From NCBI RefSeq assembly GCF_014695585.1, contig NZ_JACJON010000032.1, forward strand, positions 1-64,000: a DNA stretch of 64,000 nucleotides, given 5' to 3'. The translations under genes and the position numbers were made by a program. Under the pieces are notes generated by a model. It was not told where the DNA came from, made no database searches, and saw only the letters and a program-made list of their open reading frames with translations. Source of the stretch: Microcoleus sp. FACHB-831. GTDB lineage: Bacteria > Cyanobacteriota > Cyanobacteriia > Cyanobacteriales > FACHB-T130. Below are positions 56,147 to 63,895 of the stretch, piece after piece; within the stretch, counting starts at the first letter, position 1; each line of letters starts with the position of its first letter.

Positions 56147-57505
56147 CTATTTCAACTCGTAGGTTTGCATTAGTTGCTGGACTTTATCTGAGAACAACCA
56201 AGCGCCAATTGTGTCGGAACGTTCAACACCAAAATCAGTTAAGCGCAGAGTTGCATTATCCAAATTAGCTAACTTCAGCGATATCAGTTGGGATAGTTCG
56301 GGAAAATCTGCGATCGCATCCGTTCCAAACTGCTGGCGATATGCTGCAAAACTTAACCCTTCATCAGACAACAAAGACAATAAAATATAGCGGCGCTGGC
56401 GTTCTTCTTCATCAAGTAGAAAGCCATAATTTGCATAGGCGAAACTTTCATCGCTTTTGTTAATAAAAACTTGTAAAATCTCGCGCACTTCCTTCGCATC
56501 TACTGCGTAATCGTTCGAGTAATGTAAACTGTCAGTGTAAGACCGCGCACCGCAACCCAAACCAACCATTCCATCAGCTTGACAACAATAAACTGGCCCT
56601 TCAAATGTAGTTGATTGTTTGGCGCGGAACATCCGCATCGAAACTTGGGTGTATCCTTCAGCAAGCAGAAAATCTCGCCCTTCGCGGTAGCAAGCGAGGC
56701 GAATATCGTCCCACTCGCGGTTAGAAATACCCATACCTGTAAGCGGTCGCACGTAGAGGGGATATAGATAAATTTCTTCTGGCTGAAATTGCAAAGCTTG
56801 GCGAATAGAATACAGAAAAGTGTCTACAGTTTGACCGGGTAAACCATACATCAAATCGATGTTAATAGTAGGAAAACCAGCCTTTCGCATGAGAGCGATC
56901 GCATCTTCCACTTGCTGCGATTTTTGCCGTCTGTGAATAGCTAAAACTTCCGCATCAATGAAACTTTGAACCCCTATGCTGGCGCGATCTATACCACGCG
57001 ATCGCAACAAGTTTAATTTATCTTTATCCACAGTTTCCGGCGACATTTCTACAGAACCGGGGATGCAAGGCAAATCAGCGCCCATAGTTTCAGAAGCAAT
57101 ATCTAAAATAGCTTCTAATCCGCCTATTGGTAGTTGAGTAGGAGTACCGCCACCGATAGCAAATCGGGCGAAAGATGTTTCACCCAAAGCCGCTTTTACC
57201 CGCTGCGCTTGTCTTTTTACAGCCTTAATATATTGACTGACAAAATCCTCATTATGCGTAACCGTCGTAAATAGATTACAAAATCCGCAACGCATCTCGC
57301 AAAACGGGATATGAATGTAGAGGAATAGCGCATTCTTATCTTGTTTTGACCATAACTCGGAAAGTGAAATCGGCGGTTCAATTGGTCGATAAGCTGTTTT
57401 ATGGGGATAAGAATAAACGTAGGCTTGATAAGGGGATTCTTGCAGTAGATTCCGCAGTTCTAAGCGATGGTATAAATTTGGATTCTTGTCCAGGTGAGTC
57501 GTCAT
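56147..57505 (-). CDS. STM4012-type radical SAM protein (HemN/HemW-like)
   Basis: A 452-residue radical SAM enzyme. The SAM cluster motif is C69-x3-C73-x2-C76 (FCEMRCGFCNLF), with GGGTPTQLP and the HemW-like series VEMSPETVDKDKL, IGVQSF and NIDLMYGLPGQT. It thus resembles coproporphyrinogen III dehydrogenase-like proteins; I identify it as the STM4012 type because of its neighbours. A C-terminal HemN-like helical domain follows. True HemN/HemW roles in heme handling need not apply. It is followed after six bases by LRR paralog D, suggesting translational coupling, and preceded at 131 bases by the STM4013-type gene. Confidence 0.88.
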   Translation of the reverse strand: MTTHLDKNPNLYHRLELRNLLQESPYQAYVYSYPHKTAYRPIEPPISLSELWSKQDKNALFLYIHIPFCEMRCGFCNLFTTVTHNEDFVSQYIKAVKRQAQRVKAALGETSFARFAIGGGTPTQLPIGGLEAILDIASETMGADLPCIPGSVEMSPETVDKDKLNLLRSRGIDRASIGVQSFIDAEVLAIHRRQKSQQVEDAIALMRKAGFPTINIDLMYGLPGQTVDTFLYSIRQALQFQPEEIYLYPLYVRPLTGMGISNREWDDIRLACYREGRDFLLAEGYTQVSMRMFRAKQSTTFEGPVYCCQADGMVGLGCGARSYTDSLHYSNDYAVDAKEVREILQVFINKSDESFAYANYGFLLDEEERQRRYILLSLLSDEGLSFAAYRQQFGTDAIADFPELSQLISLKLANLDNATLRLTDFGVERSDTIGAWLFSDKVQQLMQTYELK

Positions 57506-57538
57506 GGTAAATTTTCCTTGGATAAATTTTGATTAATA

Positions 57539-57632
57539 TAGCAATCCTAAATCAGTTGTGAAATCTCTATAAAGCTCTTTCCTTTGCGCTCTTTGCGTCT
57601 TGGCGGTTCATTAAAAAAATCTTCCACAAATA
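57539..57632. repeat. about 90-base dispersed repeat, copy 1
   Basis: TAGCAATCCTAAATCAGTTG, then AAATCTCT, CTCTTTCCTTTGCGCTCTTT, GCGTCT and GGTTCATTAAAAAAATCTT. The same order of blocks recurs at 58539-58658, so the STM4013-type gene is flanked by two copies. Non-coding. Confidence 0.8.
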
Positions 57633-57636
57633 TATT

Positions 57637-58470
57637 TTATTGTAGAAACGGCAATTTATCGCCTCTCGCTTCACTAGAGTTTAAGATGAATTCAGCATAA
57701 GGAACTGTACCAACAATAGGGTGATTGAGACGATGACCAGTGTAACCGTCTTCGCCATAAGTTGTACCGTGATCTGAGCATAAAATGCACAATGTAGGTG
57801 CGCGTTTTTGCAATGTTTCCCAAAGTTTACCTAACTGGCTATCTACATATTCCAAAGCAGCAGCGTGGGATTCTATTGTGTCTGTTTTTGCACCAGAAAG
57901 GTAGAAGTAATTTGGTTGATGTAAGGCTGAAATATTAATGAAGATAAATAAACGGCGATCGCGTGGTATTTTTATTAAAATATCTTGAGCGATCGCTATT
58001 TGATTTTCTGTAGATTTAGGGTTAGTAACTCCAAGTTCAGGACTCCAATAACTCTCCTTAAATAACGCAGGAAATACATTACTAAGAGGCGTGAGTTTAT
58101 TGAAAAATCCTACTCCACCAATGCAAACAGTATGATAACCTTTCGACGCTAAACTGGTTATTATATCCGCACCGTCTAAAACGCAAGTATTGCTGTTAAT
58201 AGTAGTACTTCCTTCAAACCGCAGCGCAAACAATCGCGGGTGGACTCCTGGCGTTATAGGTGTAGGTAGAAACCCAGCAAAAAAGGCGTGGTGCGCTGCA
58301 TAAGTAAAGTTCCCTGGCGTATGGCGTTCCTCCCATCCCCCGCTGGGTAAAACCTTCGCTAAGTTGGGCGTGCGTCCTTCTTCGAGTAGTTTTTTTGCCA
58401 CATCGTAGCGTAGGGTATCTAGGGTTATGAATAAGATATCGTGCGTACCAATTAAGTTGTTAATATCCAT
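57637..58470 (-). CDS. STM4013-type hydrolase, alkaline phosphatase/sulfatase fold
   Basis: A 277-residue member of the alkaline phosphatase superfamily. The metal ligands Asp18 (ITLDTLR), Asp233-His234 (CSDHGTTYGEDG) and His246 (TGHR) are present, and a Thr56 nucleophile is probable in GNFTYAAHHAFFAG. There is no CxPxR formylglycine motif, so it is not a classical sulfatase and may be a phosphodiesterase or phosphatase. The name is by gene neighbourhood and overall form. It sits between the ATP-grasp and radical SAM genes on the same strand, with dispersed repeats on both sides. Confidence 0.82.
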   Translation of the reverse strand: MDINNLIGTHDILFITLDTLRYDVAKKLLEEGRTPNLAKVLPSGGWEERHTPGNFTYAAHHAFFAGFLPTPITPGVHPRLFALRFEGSTTINSNTCVLDGADIITSLASKGYHTVCIGGVGFFNKLTPLSNVFPALFKESYWSPELGVTNPKSTENQIAIAQDILIKIPRDRRLFIFINISALHQPNYFYLSGAKTDTIESHAAALEYVDSQLGKLWETLQKRAPTLCILCSDHGTTYGEDGYTGHRLNHPIVGTVPYAEFILNSSEARGDKLPFLQ

Positions 58471-58538
58471 AAATTTTAAGGTGAATTTTTTAGGGAGAGA
58501 CGCGATAAATCGCCGCCTCTACAAGAAAGAAAATATTA

Positions 58539-58658
58539 TAGCAACCCTAAATCAGTTGTAAAATCTCTCTTCCGCTCTTTCCTTCGCGCTCTTTGCGTCT
58601 AACGCGCTGACGCGCTTCGCTTCGCTGACGCGGTTCGTTTAAAAAAATCTTTCACCAA
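58539..58658. repeat. about 90-base dispersed repeat, copy 2, with insertion
   Basis: Same blocks as at 57539-57632 (AGCAACCCTAAATCAGTTGT, CTCTTTCCTTCGCGCTCTTT, GCGTCT), but with an extra GC-rich stretch (AACGCGCTGACGCGCTTCGC and TTCGCTGACGCGG) before GGTTCGTTTAAAAAAATCTT. Confidence 0.8.
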
Positions 58659-58674
58659 TCTGCGGAGGACTGTT

Positions 58675-59808
58675 TTAGGAGATAACTCTATTTAGCATTG
58701 CTTGCACTTCGCCGGTGTAAGTATCCAAACCTTTATAAATTATTCCTGGTAATAAATCCCCAAAAGCGTTAATTTCAAGAATGGCATGATGTTGGAAGTT
58801 AGGCGTAATAAGCAAATCGACGCCGCAGTATAAAGTATTAGGAAATAGCGCCGCAGCCGCTTCGCAGGTTTGCTGCATTTTCTCCCAGTTATCCGCGCCT
58901 ACTTTAGTAAGAAATTCTTCCGTGTCACCGCGTTCGTTGCCAAGGTGCAGGTTAGTCATGGGGCTTTTTCCCAACCTTACTACAACGTGTTGAGCAATGC
59001 CATTAATAACTACTACTCGGAGATCGAATTGGCAATTTTGCAGACGCGCTTTAGGGAGCCATTCTTCAACTTGTACGCCTTCTTTAGCGAGGATGTTGAT
59101 AATATCGGCAATTTCTTCGCGTTGGGTATAGTGGCGAATTTTGCGGGAGTTGTAGAGAAGAGTTTGCCCGTTTTCTCGCACTCGTTCTACTGTAGTGATA
59201 GCCGACTCGTAGCGCGAGTTAGCTTGGTAGGCGACTACTCCAGAAGCAGCAGAACCGTGAGATAGTTTAACGAAGACGCGATCGCACTCTTGATTTTGCA
59301 TTTGTTCTCGCAGTTCGTCATAATTTTTGATGACGCCAAGCGATCGCGGTACTGGTATCTGGTGACGGCTAAACAGTTCGTGACACAATGGCTTATCGAA
59401 CATTGCGGCAATTTCTTGGGGATGGTTCATCGTCGGCGATCGCAGTTGAGTTTCCCACCTCTGCAAGAGCGATCGCCAGCCAAGATACCATTGTCTATGG
59501 TAGAGAATTAGTCCTTTATCGAACTCTAAATTAACAGCATCAGCAGCACTAATGCGCTGGCGATCGCTAGCATCCTCGACATCCGCGCCAGCAGCAATAA
59601 TCGCTTTATCTACTTCAAAGTTTCTTTCAGGCGAATCAAATCTAATAATAGTGTTCGGTGCGTCGAATCGTTCCAGGCTATCTCTAAAAGCAATCAAGTC
59701 AGAGTAGGAGACTACCGTTGCTGGCGCTAAACCGCAACGTTCTAATGCTTCTTGGAAAAACCCAACACGCCGATTCTCAGGATTGGCGATAATGATAAAA
59801 TTTAGCAT
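58675..59808 (-). CDS. STM4014-type ATP-grasp protein
   Basis: A 377-residue protein with ATP-grasp features: a lysine-containing FVKLSHGSAASGVVA, the second substrate and phosphate region around QFDLRVVVINGIAQHVVVR, and the Mg-binding C-terminal strand VDLLITPNFQHHAILEINAFG with Glu-Ile-Asn. ATP-grasp enzymes form acyl phosphates and ligate amines, often in peptide ligation or RiPP macrocyclisation (for example the graspetide class). It follows LRR paralog C by 14 bases, so is likely in one operon with it. The start ATG at 59808 has the first beta strand MLNFIIIANPENRRVGFF directly after it. Confidence 0.85.
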   Translation of the reverse strand: MLNFIIIANPENRRVGFFQEALERCGLAPATVVSYSDLIAFRDSLERFDAPNTIIRFDSPERNFEVDKAIIAAGADVEDASDRQRISAADAVNLEFDKGLILYHRQWYLGWRSLLQRWETQLRSPTMNHPQEIAAMFDKPLCHELFSRHQIPVPRSLGVIKNYDELREQMQNQECDRVFVKLSHGSAASGVVAYQANSRYESAITTVERVRENGQTLLYNSRKIRHYTQREEIADIINILAKEGVQVEEWLPKARLQNCQFDLRVVVINGIAQHVVVRLGKSPMTNLHLGNERGDTEEFLTKVGADNWEKMQQTCEAAAALFPNTLYCGVDLLITPNFQHHAILEINAFGDLLPGIIYKGLDTYTGEVQAMLNRVIS

Positions 59809-59822
59809 TATTTTGCTCTGGT

Positions 59823-61001
59823 TTACTCATACAAAGCGCAGTAGCGTTCTTCTTCATCGTCCTGCGGCTCTGCAATTACTTGACATTTAAGCTCAGACAA
59901 CTTTTCAATCATGCTTGCAGATAGATTGTTCCTTGAGACATTGAGCGTATGAAGCTGATTTATTGATGGAAAATTCAGTAAAGCTTCAGCTCCCTTATCA
60001 GTCAAAGTTCCCATTGAAAGGTCAAGTATTGCAAGGCGGTCAATGACCGTAGGCAATTCTGCTAAACACAGAGCAATATTGTCAGAATAGTCGCTACTAC
60101 GCAGTCCCACATACTTCAGATTAGGAAACAACTTTCCTTCCAAAAGTGGCAATAAGTGTTTTATTCCAACATCTTCTCCATACGTGTAGAAGCCACCAAG
60201 CCACAACTCAAGATATTCCAATGCTGGTAGGTCAAGAGCGCAAATATCATCAATAGTTTTAGGATCACCCATTGTGAAACCTGTCTCGACAACTAGGGTT
60301 TTTAAGTGTTCGTGTCGTAACGGTCTGGCCCGCAAACCCCAACTACCGCGCACTTGTAGCACTTCTAACTGAGGATAAAGCTTTAATATAGAGGTGATAT
60401 TACCAAGGGCAAAGCGGGAGTTTCTATATACACTTTCGTAACCATCCCCAATGAACAAAGCTTTAAGATTGGTCAATCGTTCGCAAGCATTAGAGATAAA
60501 CTTTACAAAAGTGTTAAATTCTTCATCCTCATCCCACATTGGACAGACTAAGGCTTCAACATTACTGACTTGCGGTTCTTGTAGCAATAATTTTAACTGC
60601 TCGGTATTCACAACATAAGCAGTACCAACTGGATTTGTAATGCCAACTTCAGGATTAAATTCTTCTATTGTCCAATCTTGTAATAGCGTGAAAAATAACC
60701 AAGGGTTGTAGTCCAGTAACGCCTGCTTGCCTTTTATACCTCCCTTTTGCCGCAATAACCGCGAGGCAGAATGCTGTACCTGCTTTGTAGAATCATTCAA
60801 AGCCCCAATTACCAAATCTAAACCAGATTCGCCGTAATTTAGCGCCTCCGAAAGCGCAGCAATTCGTACTTCTACAACTGGATTTGTCAGGCGGCGTTTA
60901 ACCCCTTCGCGTCCTCCCAAAACGACACCCGCAACCGGAGGTGGAGCTTGACCACCAATAACAGCATCATCTTTTCTTGGCTGATTGGGATTGTTGTTCA
61001 T
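59823..61001 (-). CDS. HEAT+LRR protein of STM4015 type, paralog C
   Basis: A 392-residue relative of the neighbouring LRR proteins: N-terminal KDDAVIGGQAPPPVAGVVLGG, HEAT-like unit (GLDLVIGALNDSTKQVQHSA), middle domain starting FNPEVGIT, LRRs (LPALEYLELWLGGF, LFPNLKYVGLRSS, LAILDLSMGTLTDKGAEALL) and the tail DDEEERYCALYE. Stops of the LRR block are conserved while the middle diverges. It begins 92 bases after paralog B and ends 14 bases before the ATP-grasp gene. The shared upstream DNA with paralog A (see the repeat at 61002-61050) shows that gene duplication included the leader. Confidence 0.87.
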   Translation of the reverse strand: MNNNPNQPRKDDAVIGGQAPPPVAGVVLGGREGVKRRLTNPVVEVRIAALSEALNYGESGLDLVIGALNDSTKQVQHSASRLLRQKGGIKGKQALLDYNPWLFFTLLQDWTIEEFNPEVGITNPVGTAYVVNTEQLKLLLQEPQVSNVEALVCPMWDEDEEFNTFVKFISNACERLTNLKALFIGDGYESVYRNSRFALGNITSILKLYPQLEVLQVRGSWGLRARPLRHEHLKTLVVETGFTMGDPKTIDDICALDLPALEYLELWLGGFYTYGEDVGIKHLLPLLEGKLFPNLKYVGLRSSDYSDNIALCLAELPTVIDRLAILDLSMGTLTDKGAEALLNFPSINQLHTLNVSRNNLSASMIEKLSELKCQVIAEPQDDEEERYCALYE

Positions 61002-61050
61002 ATCACCCTTGGCGCGTGCGGTACTTATTTAGAATTCCCAAAACTAAAGC
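61002..61050 (-). repeat. duplicated upstream segment of the LRR genes, copy 1
   Basis: Read on the plus strand: TTGGCGCGTGCGGTACTTAT followed by TTAGAATTCCCAAAA. The same sequence lies upstream of paralog A at 63675-63720. On the minus strand it directly precedes the start codon and contains the AAGGG/AAGGT ribosome sites. Paralog B has only the last few bases of it. Confidence 0.75.
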
Positions 61051-61093
61051 AATGCGATCGCTCTGTCTTTCCTTGAGTAGAAATATTCAACAA

Positions 61094-62353
61094 TTACTCA
61101 GCAACTGAACAGTAACGGCTGTATCCATACTCTTCTTCGTCATATTCCTCTTTCTGATCGTTCGCGATCGCTTGGATATCTAATTCAGACAACCATTCAA
61201 CTGTCTCCTCAGACAGAAAATTATCTGCAACATTGAGGATATCGAGCCGATTTACAGCCGGACAGTTGAGCAAAGCTAATGCGCCGTTGTCACTAAGAGT
61301 ACCCATCGAGAGGTCTAGCACTTTAAGATGTTCCATCAGCGGCGATCGCGCTATCCACAAAGCAATCTCATCCGAGTATGTGCTGTTACGCAGTCCCAAA
61401 TATGTCAAATGAGGAAATAACTCGCCAGAAATAATCGGCATAATGTCTTCAATCGATGAATTTCCCCCGTACCCATCGCTACCCAACCACAACTCAAGAT
61501 GCTCTAAAGCTGGCAAATCGAGAGCGCAAATCTGGGTGACAGTTTCGCGGCTTAGTCCGCCAGTCTCGACGATCAGCGCCTCTAAGTTTTCGTGTTTTAC
61601 GGGACTGAATGCTAACCCTTCACCACCACGAACTTGCAGCACTTCCAAGTTAGGATAAGCTTCTAAAATCGGACTTATATCGCTTTGCTGAATCCAAGAA
61701 ATCTCCGACTCTTCCTGGGGGATATCCCCGATGAACACAGCTTTGAGATTAGCCAGCCGCTTCTTAGCAGCAACAAGCGCATCCACGAGAATTTTGGAAC
61801 TACCATCAACAGCTACGTTTCCGTTCCACATCCCAAATACTAAAGCTTCAACCTGTCCTGCTTGGGAATCTTGAACCAGCCTTTCTAACTTGATGGTAAT
61901 ATCTTCGGTTTCGTTCCAATCGCTTCCTAGAAAATAGGCGATACCGAAAGGATTGGTAATGCCAGTTTGAGGAGAGAAATGCTTAACTCTGCGGTTTGCA
62001 AACTTGCTGGCGCGATCGCCTATAGCTGCTTCTAAGCGCTCAACTAGGTTCCAAGTGCGGTACTGTTGTAACGCCTGTTTTACGTTAAGTTCTGGTCTTT
62101 CCCGCAGTAGCATAAAAGCTCTTCGATGCACCTGCGCGGAATTATCATTTAAAGCCGCAATTACCAATTCTAAGCCAGGTTCGCCATACTTCAATGCTTC
62201 GGAAAGCGCCGCAATTCGCGCTTCTACAACCGAACTTGCCAAGCGATTCTTAACACCTTCAAGTCCTCCCAAGATAACGCCTCCTACAGGGGGTGGTGCT
62301 TGTCCGCCAAGCACGGCATCATCTTCTCTCGGCTGATTGGGATTGTTGTTCAT
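61094..62353 (-). CDS. HEAT+LRR protein of STM4015 type, paralog B
   Basis: A 419-residue protein: N-terminal EDDAVLGGQAPPPVGGVILGG motif, HEAT-like unit (GLELVIAALNDNSAQVHRRA), middle domain with FSPQTGIT, and LRRs (LPALEHLELWLGSDG, LFPHLTYLGLRNS, LKVLDLSMGTLSDNGALALLN). It ends EYDEEEYGYSRYCSVAE, an acidic, Tyr-rich tail. It is closest to paralog D over the LRR part (both share CPAVNRLDILN). It lies between paralogs A and C with gaps of 85 and 92 bases. No catalytic motifs seen. Confidence 0.87.
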   Translation of the reverse strand: MNNNPNQPREDDAVLGGQAPPPVGGVILGGLEGVKNRLASSVVEARIAALSEALKYGEPGLELVIAALNDNSAQVHRRAFMLLRERPELNVKQALQQYRTWNLVERLEAAIGDRASKFANRRVKHFSPQTGITNPFGIAYFLGSDWNETEDITIKLERLVQDSQAGQVEALVFGMWNGNVAVDGSSKILVDALVAAKKRLANLKAVFIGDIPQEESEISWIQQSDISPILEAYPNLEVLQVRGGEGLAFSPVKHENLEALIVETGGLSRETVTQICALDLPALEHLELWLGSDGYGGNSSIEDIMPIISGELFPHLTYLGLRNSTYSDEIALWIARSPLMEHLKVLDLSMGTLSDNGALALLNCPAVNRLDILNVADNFLSEETVEWLSELDIQAIANDQKEEYDEEEYGYSRYCSVAE

Positions 62354-62438
62354 ATTACCTTTTACTTAAAACTAATTATTTCTACAACAACTGGCATCGA
62401 AGCGATCGCATTCTGTTTTTAACTAGAAATCTTTAGTC

Positions 62439-63674
62439 TCACTCACCCAGAGGATAGTAGCGATCGCTTTCATCTTCACAATTCTCATTCAGAGCATAGT
62501 AGCGATCGCCTCCATATCCAGAATCATCCTGTGCATCTGCAATTACCCAACACTTAAGCTCAGATAACTCTTCAACCATGTATTCACACAAGCGGTTATT
62601 AGAGACATTAAGTGTGTGAAGATAAGCGGTCGCCGGACAGTTTAGCAAAGTTTTCGCCCCCTTGTCTGTTAAAGTCCCCATCGACAGATCCAACACCGCA
62701 AGGCGATCGATTATCGGCGACTGTACAAGGACAGATGCAATTCGATCGGTTTCTTCGCTACTACGCAATCCCAAATAGCTTAGATTTGGAAATAATTCAT
62801 TGAAAAGAATGGGGCTTAGGCTATCAATGGCCTCTGTTAAATATAGCTGCGTACCCAGCCACAACTCAAGATATTCTAGGGCTGGTAATCTGAGAGCGCA
62901 AATTTGGGCAAAATTCCTATCATCGATATCAGCAGTTTCGACAATGAGTGTCTTTAAACAGTCGTGTCGTAGGTCTTCTAAATTTAGAGAGGAATACCTA
63001 TCGATGCGACCCCGAACCTGCAACACCTCAAGATTAGGATAAGCCTTTAAAATAGGGCTGATGTCGCTCACTTCTAGCCTGGATTTTCTATATTGGTGTT
63101 CTTCACCATCTCCGATGAACAACGCTTTGAGACTTGTCAACTGCTTGCTTGCGCCAGAAATAGCATCTACATAAGTTTTAAATTGTTGTCTATTCTGGTA
63201 GTCATACCGCATTCGACAGACCAAGGCTTCGACTTTACTCGCTTGTGGATCTTTTAGAAGCATTTCAAATTGATCTAGTTTCACAACGTAAGCAGTGCCG
63301 ACTGGATCTGTAATGCCTATTTGAGGGTTAAAATCCTCATGTTTCCAGCCCGCTAATGTCGTAAAAAACTCCCAGGGTTCGTAATCTAATAAAGCCTGCT
63401 TTACCTTAAAATCTGTCTTGTCCCGCAAAATCAAATAGGCTTTGCGCTGCACTTGCAAGGAATTATTCTGCAAAGCTTCAATTACCACATCTAAACCTAA
63501 TTCACCATATTTGAGTGCTTCTCTGAGAGCAGCAATTTGGACTTCTACAACCGAACTCGCCAAGCGACGTTTAACACCTTCAATTCCTCCCAAGATAACG
63601 CCTGCGACTGGGGGTGGTGCTTGACCGCCAAGCACGGCATCATCTTCTCTCGGCTGATTGAGATTGTTGTTCAT
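62439..63674 (-). CDS. HEAT+LRR protein of STM4015 type, paralog A with duplicated tail
   Basis: A 411-residue protein and first gene of the cluster: EDDAVLGGQAPPPVAGVILGG, HEAT-like unit (GLDVVIEALQNNSLQVQRKA), FNPQIGIT middle domain, and LRRs (LPALEYLELWLGTQL, LFPNLSYLGLRSSEE, LAVLDLSMGTLTDKGAKTLLN). The C-terminus is DRYYALNE, then NCEDES, then DRYYPLGE: the tail motif of the paralogs occurs twice. A ribosome site AAGGTAAT precedes the ATG at 63674. A LexA-like palindrome lies about 130 bases upstream. It shares its upstream sequence with paralog C. Confidence 0.87.
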   Translation of the reverse strand: MNNNLNQPREDDAVLGGQAPPPVAGVILGGIEGVKRRLASSVVEVQIAALREALKYGELGLDVVIEALQNNSLQVQRKAYLILRDKTDFKVKQALLDYEPWEFFTTLAGWKHEDFNPQIGITDPVGTAYVVKLDQFEMLLKDPQASKVEALVCRMRYDYQNRQQFKTYVDAISGASKQLTSLKALFIGDGEEHQYRKSRLEVSDISPILKAYPNLEVLQVRGRIDRYSSLNLEDLRHDCLKTLIVETADIDDRNFAQICALRLPALEYLELWLGTQLYLTEAIDSLSPILFNELFPNLSYLGLRSSEETDRIASVLVQSPIIDRLAVLDLSMGTLTDKGAKTLLNCPATAYLHTLNVSNNRLCEYMVEELSELKCWVIADAQDDSGYGGDRYYALNENCEDESDRYYPLGE

Positions 63675-63720
63675 ATTACCTTTGGCGCGTGCGGTACTTA
63701 TTTAGAATTCCCAAAATAAA
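63675..63720 (-). repeat. duplicated upstream segment of the LRR genes, copy 2
   Basis: The segment TTGGCGCGTGCGGTACTTAT, then TTAGAATTCCCAAAA, nearly identical to 61002-61050 upstream of paralog C. It includes the ribosome site of paralog A. Confidence 0.75.
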
Positions 63721-63796
63721 GGCGAGGCGATCGCTACTCCATCTCTTGTCCGGTTCATCAGAGGACTCGAAAACAGCGCAGTTGCGATCGCCCACC

Positions 63797-63815
63797 ATTT
63801 TAGTACATTTGTACT
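63797..63815 (-). promoter_or_regulatory. LexA-box-like palindrome upstream of the LRR/radical SAM cluster
   Basis: AGTACATTTGTACT at 63802-63815 fits the cyanobacterial LexA consensus that I recall (RGTACNNNDGTWCB) at every position. On the minus strand it is preceded by T-rich sequence and followed immediately by TAAAAT (63797-63802), a possible -10 box, as at 28514-28532. Distance to the first gene of the cluster is about 125 bases. It might instead serve a gene beyond the window on the plus strand. Confidence 0.55.
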
Positions 63816-63895
63816 AAAAACCCAAATTTTGTAGAGAGGGGGATTTATCGCCTCTCATCTTGTAAGAACGCACCCGCGATCGCTATTCAACAAAA

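Noticed and set aside
56147-57505. hemN or hemW for heme synthesis
   Set aside because: Sequence is of that superfamily, but its tight linkage to the LRR and STM4011-type genes argues for the STM4012 type.
57637-58470. Classical sulfatase
   Set aside because: The CxPxR formylglycine motif is absent; only the superfamily fold is supported.
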